Below are positions 54,351 to 64,000 of a stretch of 64,000 nt of DNA, one piece after another. This stretch comes from Bombyx mori (lineage: Eukaryota; Arthropoda; Insecta; Lepidoptera; Bombycidae). The stretch's first letter is position 1. The number at the start of each line of letters is the position of its first letter. Position numbers and translations under genes: made by a program. The stretch is from contig NC_085116.1 of assembly GCF_030269925.1 (NCBI RefSeq), positions 7,936,001 through 8,000,000 of the forward strand, given 5' to 3'. The notes beneath the pieces were generated by a model. That model was not told where the DNA came from, did no database searches, and saw only the letters and a list, made by a program, of their open reading frames with translations.

Positions 54351-57222
54351 TGAATAAAATGAAATCTATCTCTTTAACTTAATCAAAGATTTAAGTAGGT
54401 AATCAATATTTCGTCGATAGTGGAAATGTTAAGCTACATTTATTTAAAAAACGAATTAAAACATACATCTTAATAATTGAAAATTGTTTTTCTTTCACGC
54501 TTTCATTTGTAATTTATTCTTTCAAGGCTTCGAAAACTGTATTTATATACCTAGTGTGTGTGTTTTGTTTAATTTTAAAATGCATCGCTTTTCAGATTCA
54601 CTTAGTACTAGAACAGTTATTTACATAAAAAGACGAACTATAATGTTGATATTTTGAATATCGAATGTCTAACTAAATATACTCTAGGATTTTTCGGCGG
54701 GAGCACGGCAAGCGAAACTGTTACTGTGTTAATTGGCGTTGACCTCTTTTTCTAAACTAACTAATGACAGAAAATCAGTTTTTCATGTAAAATAATCTTT
54801 AATTACTAACAATACTTAGAAAAATATGTTTCATCTTTGTTTGTCCATAAAATAAATGGCGTCATGATTTGCTGTCATTTTCTTTATATACTCTGTGTAG
54901 TACTGTGTACGACGCAAATGTCAGTTTTGATCATCATTTTGATAATCTCAAAACCCTCTCCCTCAAAGCCTCTATGGAGGGTAAAAGTAAGGATCTCAGT
55001 TTTTTTAAAGTGTCCGTCATAAACTATTAGAATAGGTAAGATATTAAAATAAGAAGGAAATAAAGACTTTCTACGTAATTTTTATTTATTTTAAATTGAT
55101 TTTAAACACTGCATATTTTTTAACTAGACAAGATACGAAAAATATTAAATTTTCAGCCCAGAACAATTGACTCTGTTTAAAACTGATATATTCATACCAT
55201 TTGTTTCCTACACTGGCGCTATTTCGGTGTACTCCCAAAATAACTTGCAGGTGAACACTTTTTCAACTTGTCCCCTATACAAGATGGTCCTTCTTATTTC
55301 TACCCTCCATATTTTAACACAGAGTATGAAAGTAGTAATGATTTGAACACTTTTAGATTTTAATGTAACATTGCATAAAGGATGAAAAGTCTAACAGTCA
55401 CAGGCAAAATTTATTGAAAAAGAGGCTCCGCTTTCTTAAATCGGTCTATGTTTTCATACAGAAATTGAAATCGAAACTTATTTTTGTTTGATAAATGCCA
55501 TTTTCAGATAAATAAAGTTCACTTCTGCTTTCTATCACTTTTCATACAATTTTAAGACAGTATGGATGTATTGAAATATGCAGGGTAGAGTCAAGGAGCA
55601 CGCTTTCTGTGTATAAAAAGTGTTCGTTGAAATACCATCAAAATTGGTTGTGTTTTATATTTGGCACCTTAATGGGTGTAGCATGTGGTGTAATTTAAAG
55701 GATAGCGCTAAAAGCTGTCAGACTAACATAGTGAATTGAAAAAAGAAAGGAAAACTTCCGCTTTGTTAAGGCGCACTTTTCAAAGTATGTAATATAAACA
55801 GACATCGTTAAGGAATATAATTACAAATTACTTTCATTCGCCTAATTATTTTTTTATTAGTAAAATCGAAAATAATTTTGAAAAAATATGATTTTTTTAG
55901 AGAAATTGTTGTCTGTAATAAATGAACTCACCAAAAAAAAAAGTACATACACTCAGCACCCTTTGCTCCGTTTACAACTGCTGCATAAATATTCTACCAC
56001 TTGCAACGCTTGCATTAGTATGATGGGTCTTATGAGCTGTAATTTGCTGATTACAGCTGCACATTTTTTCGACTTGTCCCCCATTTAAGATGGCTTTCCT
56101 TACATCTACCCACCTTATTTGAATAGTTGAAGATTTTATAAGCTGGAGAATGGCAACAATGACATCGCAAAATCGATCAATTGCCATACTAAAAAAAAGG
56201 AAGAAGCAATGCACTCAATGGTAACGTCACAATCACATTATTAATTCATCGAATACATATGCATTGTGTTAAATAAAATTAAAGGTTGTATGACATATGG
56301 CGAGGACCATTCGGGTGCCGTAAAGAAGTCGTGGCATCCGCTTAACCCGTTGAAATAATAAATTGTTTGTTAGTTATTTGCAAATGGTTTTTTTATTATT
56401 TTTCACACTCAATATATGTAGGTATTGCGTTGGTTATAGGCTATAGTATTATAAGCATGTTTTATTTTGAATCGGTCATTCTATCCAGCGAATCGAAAAC
56501 TGATCGCAAAGAAGAACGTAGTTGCTAAGATTTAAATTTTTAATTCTTTAACAATATATGCTTGTCGAGGTGCCCAATATAAGCGTGGGCGGGCGATGTG
56601 CAGCCAACACTGCAGGGGATGCGAACATTAACCCTTTCTGCAGTTCATTCGCCGTCTGGCCTCACCCCTGTGACCGCCCATGCCTCCCTAGCCACGTCAG
56701 CCTGGCTGCACGTTTGCCTTACTGAAATCCAACACTTTACCTACTACCGCTAAATATACACTTAATTATTTTTTTTATCTTACAAAAACTAAAACCTAGA
56801 ACATTTCCAGACAATTTATCTTTACTAAATATACTTTTATACAGTTCAAAATTGAACAACATTAGGGGAAGGTCGGGAAATGTGGATACCTTAAGGTATT
56901 TAAGGTTATAGCAGAAAAGGTATAAAATACAATAACAAAATAATTATCACAAACCAGTGTTTATTTATTGCTCTTACAAATACGAACATCAGTTACTATT
57001 AATATTTAAACAATTATCAAATGCAATTAAAATTTTAAAAAGTGCGAATGTAAATGTAAATGCGTTGCCCAGTACCCCGGGTAATGGGTTACATGATTAT
57101 AAAAATCTAGGGTAAAAATAATTTAATACGACTAACTTGAACACATGTTAAATAAATATTTATACACTAACTCAATAGTCACTGTAATTAACATAACAAG
57201 AAGAAATTTTACTAAATGGCAT
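54351..57222. other. AT-rich DNA with a loosely repeated motif and a GC-richer island
   Basis: CAACTTGTCCCCTATACAAG at 55265 and CGACTTGTCCCCCATTTAAG at 56070, each followed by ATGG and TTCTACC-like sequence, suggest two relics of one unknown family. 56575-56730 is GC-rich with no frame of note. Confidence 0.35.
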
Positions 57223-57223
57223 G

Positions 57224-57662
57224 GTTTTTTTTATTGCGTATATGGAAGGACGAGCTCACAGTCCACCTGGTGTTAAGTGGTTACTGGAGCCCATAGACAT
57301 CTACAAAGTAGATGCGCCACTCACCTTGAGATATAAGTTCTAAGGTCTCGAGTATAGTTACAACGGCTGCCCCACCCTTCAAACCGAAACGCATTACTGC
57401 TTCACGGCAGAAATAGACAGGGTTGTGGTACCTACCCGTGCGGACTCACAAGAGGTCCTACCACCAGTAATTACGCAAATTATAATTTTGCGGGTTTGAT
57501 TCTTATTACACGATGTTATTCCTTCAGCGTGGAAGTTAATTGTGAACATTTGTCGAGTACGTATTTCATTAGAAAAATTGGTACCCGCCTGGGATTCGAA
57601 CACCGGTGCATCGCTCGACACAAGTGCACCGGACGTCTTATCCTTTACGCCACGACGACTTC
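57224..57662 (-). mobile_element. Bm1 SINE, full length
   Basis: T-run through to the head complement CCACGACGACTTCA. It includes the B-box complement GGGATTCGAAC and the A-box region. The - strand frame inside it is not a gene. Confidence 0.95.
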
Positions 57663-59438
57663 AGCGTGTGACAATTAAAAACAATAACTAACTATTTGAT
57701 AATTAAATCCCTCAAGATATAGTCAATTATTATTATATTTGAACGAAAAAACAATATACATATTCATTTATTGGAACTAGTCTCATGTCATCTGTCGTAA
57801 TATAATATCACTCAAAATATCTAAGGTAACAAAAACCCATAGAAAAACCACATGACCACTGAAATATTTAAACGCCACTTTTATGTTTGAAATTTACATA
57901 ATTTGTTGTTTAAGCGTTACATATTGCAGCTTTCAGTTCATTAATATGTAGTAAGGAACCGTTTATTATTATAAATATAATCTGTGCGATATTTTAATTC
58001 AGGCTTTCTACAACAATGGACGAGATTATGATAGCTTTGACAATGGAAAATCACAATTATTTTATATTTTTCCGAAATTAAATCTTGGCCCTTTTACGAT
58101 AGAAATTTATAATGGCCAGCTTGTCACCGTATCCATATGAACGGTAAGTAGAAGATAGTTATATCAATTATGCAATGTTACCGTCGTTTTATTACCGAAG
58201 CACCTGAACCCTCAAATATTAAGTGTATACTGTTTAATCTATGCCTGAACTCACTGAAATTAAAGTCGAAAAAGTCAATGTCCTAATTATAATTTCGGCA
58301 GCTCATTCCATTAGTCCAGTGCGTTTTGTGCAAAGCTCCCTAGATGAACCCTGAAACTTTAAGAGTTCAAATTACTTAAATCCTCCATTGTGTTTTTCAC
58401 ATTGTCATAATCAAGCACTGAAGTAGGAAACTTATCTATGTAACCAAGGCTAATCCCTAAACTGGGCTCACTGAATTTGGCCCCCTTTTTTTGATTTTCG
58501 GATTTTTTTTACTTTTAATGGTTTATTCGTCTTTTATTTATTTATAATTAATCAAACAAATGATCACCCTTAAGTTGCCCCCCCCCCCCCCCCCCTTACT
58601 AGATATCTTTATTTTTATCGCTCAGATTAATTAATTTTGATCAATTATCGATTTGTTCGATGACTATGACGATTTGTTCGATCATAAAAACAATTAAATT
58701 CTCAATTATTAATTATTTTATATCTAATAAGCAAACCATCACCTCAGGCCACCTTATATTTTATAATAAAATTTGTAATTCCTAAATTCATTACGTAGTT
58801 CAAAAAATGTAAATGTAATGCACACAAAATCTGTTTTTGTTGAAATGATAATTATTTATAAGTTCAAGAAATATATTGCAGGGAAAAACAACAAAAAGAA
58901 ACAGTAGAAATTGATTTAATATGGAAGAATAAACTTAGTGTATATAATATATACTCTATAGACAGGATTTTATTTAAAAAAAACCTGAGTATGTTTCACT
59001 CAATTGCAGCCTCACTGAGTTTTTTACGTTTTAGAACCACAATGAGTCATTTAATTGTGATTTTTTAACGAGTAAAAAAATGTTATGTTCTTGTGTTATT
59101 TAACAATACAATTGATTCTGAATAAAAAAAAACTAAGCCTTGTAATATATATCAATCAAGATACTTCTCGATAATAATAATTAAGTTAATATAGAGGTAA
59201 ATAATTTTTTTTTTTTAATTTAGTGTGCCCCTAAACTGATAATTATTTCGCTACACAGTATTTTTATTAGTCTGTGTTTGCCACGAAGAACTCGAATAAA
59301 AAACCTAACAGAAATCAAATCGTGCATAATCTGTAACCAAAACCATAAAGTGTATAATCTATGACCAAAACCACAGACTAAAAATAAACTGTCAACTGTA
59401 CACAAATTGTCAAGAAAAGAAAACCAGGTTGCTAATCC
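57663..59438. other. AT-rich DNA upstream of eIF1A
   Basis: No mobile element recognised. A run of 18 C lies at 58578-58595. No clear TATA box or initiator was fixed for eIF1A. Confidence 0.4.
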
Positions 59439-59453
59439 ATGGGTCTTTTGTAG
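59439..59453 (+). promoter_or_regulatory. Upstream ORF 1 before eIF1A (4 codons)
   Basis: An ATG GGT CTT TTG TAG frame begins 53 bases before the eIF1A start, with G at +4 after the ATG. If it lies in the mature leader it would be met first by scanning ribosomes. It drops out if a leader intron ends at the AG of TTTATAG (59473). Confidence 0.35.
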
Positions 59454-59464
59454 TGTAACTGTTT

Positions 59465-59488
59465 ATGTTTATAGTAAAAATCATATAA
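59465..59488 (+). promoter_or_regulatory. Upstream ORF 2 before eIF1A (7 codons)
   Basis: A second short ATG frame ends in TAA three bases before the eIF1A ATG. This spacing leaves almost no room for reinitiation at the main start. Whether it is in the mRNA depends on where the leader begins or is spliced. Confidence 0.3.
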
Positions 59489-59491
59489 AAC

Positions 59492-59929
59492 ATGCCGAAA
59501 AACAAAGGTAAAGGAGGAAAAAATAGGAGGCGAGGAAAGAACGAAAATGAAACTGAAAAACGTGAGTTGGTCTTTAAGGAAGACGGACAAGAGTACGCCC
59601 AAGTCACAAAGATGCTCGGTAATGGCCGCTTGGAGGCCATGTGCTTTGATGGCATCAAACGCCTGTGTCACATCCGAGGGAAACTACGAAAAAAAGTGTG
59701 GATAAATCAAGGAGACATAATATTAATAGGCCTACGAGATTATCAAGATGCGAAAGCTGATGTCATCTTGAAATATACCCCTGACGAAGCTAGGAATCTA
59801 AAGACGTATGGAGAATTCCCAGAAACGGTCCGCATCAATGAGACAGTAGTGTATTCTGTGGATGGATTAGATGAAGATATTGAATTTGGAGATGAAGTCA
59901 GTTCAGAGGATGAAGCTGATGATGTGTGA
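59492..59929 (+). CDS. eIF1A: Eukaryotic translation initiation factor 1A (eIF1A)
   Basis: Binds the small ribosomal subunit near the A site, promotes scanning and start-codon selection, and hands over to eIF5B (known for the family). The 145-codon frame opens with ATG in the context aacATGc and ends at TGA. The sequence shows the three family parts: a very basic N-terminal tail (residues 1-16, [16 protein letters not shown]), an OB-fold core with a following helical part (about 22-110, including the near-invariant stretch [20 protein letters not shown] and the [14 protein letters not shown] strand), and an acidic C-terminal tail (124-145) containing DIEFGDE. Human eIF1AX is 144 residues, so the length is full. 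There is no intron, frameshift or stop. It could be the native gene or an intact retrocopy; the lack of a clear poly-A tract or target duplication, and intact codons throughout, favour a working gene. Two short upstream ORFs lie just before it. Confidence 0.97.
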   Translation: MPKNKGKGGKNRRRGKNENETEKRELVFKEDGQEYAQVTKMLGNGRLEAMCFDGIKRLCHIRGKLRKKVWINQGDIILIGLRDYQDAKADVILKYTPDEARNLKTYGEFPETVRINETVVYSVDGLDEDIEFGDEVSSEDEADDV

Positions 59930-61650
59930 ATATGTAATTTTTAGCTTTATTTATGATATTTGCAGTAAGTCTCTGTAAAATTCCTTCTGTTATTAAACAT
60001 GACTTTAATTTTTACTTATACCTACTTGTAATTATCCAGTCTTCAAAATTAATTTGTAAAAAAACACAAGTTGAAACATTATAGTATTATTAATATGCTT
60101 CATCTGTTCACACTTCCTGAAATATATTTATTCTGAAATTTGATTTCTCAACATTCCTGCCATTGTTATATTTTCTGAAGTTAAAATTTAAATATGTTAG
60201 GAATGTATATAAATTAAACAATCATCAACCACTGTACAATCTCTTATTTAACAACCATACAATAAAATGTATCAAAACCTGATTCAATCAGACAAGAATA
60301 TTATTGAATGTTTTTTTGTAATATTTCATGCTTTTATTCTACTGATGCACATGCATATGTATTTAAGATCGCCTGGCAAACTGCATATTCAAAACAATTC
60401 AAGTCAACAATTTGGAATAGGAGAGGGGATAGTGATTAAGGAAGTGAACATACAAAATATGTATTTCAAGAATTGAGGCTTAAACAGCATGATTGTAAAA
60501 TTGCATCCAGGCATAAAATTTTAATTAAAGATAGCATTGAAAATCAACTTATTTAAACCAGAACTTAGGGAAAAGAGGATAGATAAATAAGAAAAGAGCA
60601 CTGCAGTTGAATTAAGGAGATGTATCAGCTGCTTGGCAGTGCCCAAGCTAACCTGATATCTAGGAGACTGATTATCTTCCTACAATGCCAATAAATTAAG
60701 TTTGCCATCACTAGGTATCTTTATCTTAATTAATAGCTAAATCTTAAAGCTAATTAAATTTTACTGTTTCTGTCCTCTTACATTTTAGTAGAGAGTACTA
60801 AACTATAAAAGTAAATTACTGTAAAGTTGTTTTGCATAAATTTATTGCTATTTCAAAGAAAAATGCTTAATTTAAAATTAATTTTTTGTAAAATGTACTT
60901 TGTGGTTCATTATAGTAATGAAGAGCTATAATATTTATTTGCAATTTTATAGCCTTTCATGAGTTTTATTAGTTCTTCATTTTCGGCTGAACAAATTTAT
61001 CTATCATTTGTTCTCGTTTTCAGGTGAACTTATCAATAGTAAAAATAAAGCATGCTGAATATGTTTAACTATTTCTTCTTAGCATTATGACTTTTATCTG
61101 GAGAAAGTTTTAGTTTAACATGTATTAGTAGGTGTTTAAAATTCGCACATTCAATTAACATAACATGCATTGGACTTTGCCATCTAATGTTAAAGTGACT
61201 CTAGCATTACATTATCACTGCTCAGAAAGTTCAATGTCAAACATAATTTTATCATGTATTCTACAGCCAATTCTGAAATACACATGCACATTTTAATGTA
61301 TGTAGCTAAATACAGAGCTATAACTGGCATTCTGCCTGTTGCTAATCACGGTCTAGCGACTAGCATATCTAGTATTATTCATTCTGTTTGAATTAAATTT
61401 ACATTCTAGTGTCACACTTTAGTATGCAACAATAACTTTATACAAACCCCTAACTTAAATGTGGGATCAAGTTAAAAGGCGATATAGAAATGATATTTAT
61501 TAAAATATAAAACAGTTTTTAGTAATAACTAGTAATAACTACTGATGACATCATCAAAAAAATCTTTGGAGATTAAAATAAGGAGAAAATTTATCTACAT
61601 TATTTTACTTCTCAGTTTAAAGTTTAGATAGAATTATCTGTTCATTTTAT
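59930..61650 (+). other. eIF1A 3' UTR candidate and mobile-element-poor downstream DNA
   Basis: No SINE, LINE or Helitron sequence is recognisable here. Possible polyadenylation signals are ATTAAA near 59992, AATAAA at 60261, AATAAA near 60690 and AATAAA near 61044. The mRNA end cannot be fixed from sequence alone. The 69-codon ORF at 60267-60476 shows nothing protein-like and is treated as chance. Confidence 0.35.
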
Positions 61651-61654
61651 AGTC

Positions 61655-61960
61655 TATTTATGCCCACAGAAGTGCACTGCTGGACATAGGCCTTTCCCAA
61701 GGCTTGCCACAACAACCCGTCTTGCGCTGTCTGCATCCAGCGGATTCCCACAACCTTCAATAGGTCGTAGGTCAACCTTATGATCACCCACGCTACGACT
61801 GCCGGCACGCGATCGCCGCTCTATCGCTCTCTCCATTGCTCTTTCGGTGCCCTTGAGTCTTTAAATAAGGTCGTTGTGGTTGTGAGCGACCATGTCTCAC
61901 TGCCATAACTCATGGCAACAGTCAAAGACTTTATTTTCTTTGTCTTGAGACACTGCGACG
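61655..61960 (-). pseudogene. RTE-like LINE C-terminus, decayed
   Basis: The + strand reads TTTATGCCCACAGAAGTGCA and TGGACATAGGCCTTTCCCAA, the reversed end of a very common lepidopteran RTE-like ORF. On the - strand only broken pieces of the protein remain. Confidence 0.7.
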
Positions 61961-62123
61961 TTCAGGATGAGAATATTCTACGTAGCTCTATAATTTAAAT
62001 GCACCTTTTTTGTTTTTAGTGATGGCTTGCTTTCTATGGGCTATGATATGATAACTACTGAACACCAGGTGGGGCATGAGCTCTTTCACTAATGCATCAA
62101 AAACGAGTTTTATTTTACCTAGT

Positions 62124-62655
62124 TTTTTATTGCCTTGTAGACAGATGAGTCGTCTTGGCCTAAAGGATAAGACGTCCGGTGCATTGCGATACAACGGTGT
62201 TCGAATCCCGCAGCCGTAGGCGGGTACAAATTTTTCTAATTAAATACGTGCATAACAAATGTTCACGATTGACTTCCATGGTGAAGGAATAACATCGTGT
62301 AATATAAATGAAACCCGCAAAATTATAATTTGCATAATTACTGGTGGTAGGACCTCTTGTGAGTCCGCACGAGCAGGTACCACTACCACCACGCCTATTT
62401 CTGCCGTTTCAGTTTCAAGGGTGGGGCAGCCGTTGTAACTATACCAAGACCTTAGAATTCATATCTCAATATGGGTGGCGGCATTTACGTTGTAGATATC
62501 TATGGGCTCCAGTAACCACTTAATACCAGGTGGGCTGTGAGCTCGTCCACCCATAGAAGCAATAAAAAAGAAGCATGCGGCCCCTTAGGTGAGCCGTCAC
62601 GGTCGCTCACGGACGTCAGCTATGCCAGGAACACAGCTAAGCCGCTACCTACCGC
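62124..62655 (-). repeat. Family-2 SINE tail split by a Bm1 insertion
   Basis: TTTTTTATTGCCTTGTAGAC at 62124-62146 resumes after the Bm1 copy with GCATGCGGCCCCTTAGGTGA and CGGTCGCTCACGGACG to 62655. Confidence 0.75.
62147..62571 (+). mobile_element. Bm1 SINE, near full length, nested
   Basis: Head GAGTCGTCTTGGCCTAAAGG with B-box GTTCGAATCCC, body, and tail ATAGAAGCAATAAAAAA. Part of the body around CGTGAAGCAGTAATGCG is deleted. Confidence 0.95.
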
Positions 62656-62790
62656 AAGAGAATTACATTTATGAAGCTAAGTCTTTGAACTACACTTTTA
62701 TTAGTAGGCTACCTAGGCCATTATTGATGCAATTGTTTCCGGAATTAAGTGTGCTGCTGAGCTGCTTACATGACAATACAAAAAATAGTG

Positions 62791-62932
62791 TTTTTTTTAT
62801 ATATTTTTATTGCCCTTGTAGGCAGACGAGCATACGGCCCACCTGATGGTGAGTGGTTACCGTCACCCATGGACTTCAGCAATGCCAGGGGCCAAGCCGC
62901 TGCCTACCGCTTAATACTCTCCACAAGCCTCG
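62791..62932 (-). repeat. Family-2 SINE tail repeat
   Basis: T-rich start, TTGCCCTTGTAGGCAGACGA, CATACGGCCCACCTGATGGT, to GCTTAATACTCTCCACAAGC. The best-preserved copy of this family here. Confidence 0.85.
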
Positions 62933-64000
62933 TAAAATTGTACAATTGATTAGTTATTTTTAGGAGCATATGTAACACAATAAAATACAATCGATTCTGA
63001 ATGCTTAATGTAATCCTGATAGGAGTTTGAGAGCCTTTTGCGCTATATTTTTCATTAAGTTCATCATTTTGAAGTTTTTTTTTCAATTACCTAATACAAG
63101 TATTACAAGTACATTTGTTTGATAAATATAGTGTGCTAAGGGTTTCTTTAAGTACCTATATGTGAACTTATAAATTGTTTTCGGTAGTACCTATGTTATC
63201 ATTTTAGATTCGAAAACGGTCTTCTTACTTCCCATAGTGGAATCACACCAATTGAAAAATATTATAAATTATTTTTAACACATCCCCTTTGATTAGATAT
63301 TTTTTGTAGCTAAACCACTTCTTTTAATCTAGTACAGTCTTGTCATTTTACCGGTAAACTTGGGCTCAATGCTAAATGGTTAAATGGTAAAAATCACTAC
63401 CTATTATTTTATTTTAGGCCGAAAGAAATATAAAATTAACAAAATAAAATAATTCAAAGATCTTTTCTCGCCGTGCTCCATCAAAAAGTTCCATTTGAGA
63501 CGTACAAGTCGAGATGTACAAGATGGAGAATAGAGAAACGAGTTTTGCCAAAGATAATATAAACAGATTCACTGTCCACTACGCTAATCTATGAATACGC
63601 TTGACGTTGTAATGTTGCCAACCTGCATTGCGCCATGTTGAATTTTGTTGTGCTTCGAAAACATTGTGAGCACGTGGATTGTTGGAAAAAATAAAGTGAA
63701 ATTCAGTCGTAAAACTATTTAATTGCAAAATTTCAAATTGATAAAATACACTCCTACTTTGAAATAAAGAAATATTTTTCTCTTGATTTACCAAGTAAGT
63801 ACATAAAATAATTAGCCGGCAGCGTGATCTAAATTTTGATAATGGAGAGTTCTAGTCGCATGCTCTAATTTTATTGTTGAAATAACTTCTGAAGTAAGAT
63901 ATTATAGTTAAAATCTAAATTGATTATTGTTAACTATGATTTATATCTGTCAATATACTGACGTATATATAATTGCGTAACCTTTCATTTTTGAATCCAC
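62933..64000. other. AT-rich DNA without recognised features
   Basis: No gene or repeat family recognised up to the end of the window. Confidence 0.4.

Noticed and set aside
57394..57678. ORFs on both strands inside 57224-57662
   Set aside because: They lie wholly within a full-length Bm1 SINE.
59410..59671. - strand ORFs over the eIF1A start
   Set aside because: Antisense shadows of the eIF1A coding region.

Overview
The window reads as nuclear DNA of a silkworm, Bombyx mori or its close relative B. mandarina. It is AT-rich, intron- and intergenic-like DNA packed with mobile-element copies that I recognise as typical of Bombyx. These include Bm1 SINEs with a tRNA-like head and an AAGCAATAAA tail, a second SINE-like tail family, Helitrons ending in CTAG between A and T, Jockey-clade LINE 3' ends, RTE-like reverse transcriptase relics, and one Ty3/gypsy-type LTR element. 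There are no bacterial operons, CRISPR arrays or rRNA genes. These calls rest on reading alone; no database was searched.

Only one gene is certain: an uninterrupted 145-codon reading frame for translation initiation factor eIF1A (59492-59929, + strand). It sits in a stretch of about 4 kb (57.7-61.6 kb) with no recognisable mobile element. Beyond it there are short coding-like, GC-richer islands, several with splice-like borders. The best are a + strand internal exon candidate (5341-5485), a + strand TATA/initiator promoter with a short ORF (8566-8819), and a series of - strand candidates (47.1, 44.6, 43.3, 38.1 and 32.6 kb). The last is a proline-rich first coding exon next to a CpG-rich island. 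These could be exons of one or more unrecognised genes; I cannot name them.

Layout. 0-5 kb: two inverted Jockey-like LINE 3' ends around a Helitron, then Bm1 and other SINE copies. 5-10 kb: exon candidates, a Helitron/RTE-like fragment and a promoter candidate. 10-17 kb: Bm1, nested SINEs, tandem LINE 3' ends, a broken retroelement reading frame and a possible inverted-repeat element. 17-34 kb: two copies of a roughly 320-350 bp inverted-repeat (MITE) family, Helitrons, Bm1 copies, a broken RTE reverse transcriptase and the proline-rich exon. 34-48 kb: more SINEs, three Helitrons, - strand exon candidates and another RTE relic. 48.8-52.9 kb: a 4.1 kb LTR retrotransposon. Its LTRs are nearly identical but its inside is gutted. 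It carries an A-to-G-rich Bm1 SINE that is itself interrupted by an R1-like reverse transcriptase fragment, plus two adjoining tandem arrays (13 x 25 bp and 9 x 32 bp). 53-64 kb: LINE 3' ends, the eIF1A gene, an RTE relic and nested SINEs.

The most unusual locus is the LTR element at 48781-52900. The rest of the window is largely a record of nested transposition around one housekeeping gene.
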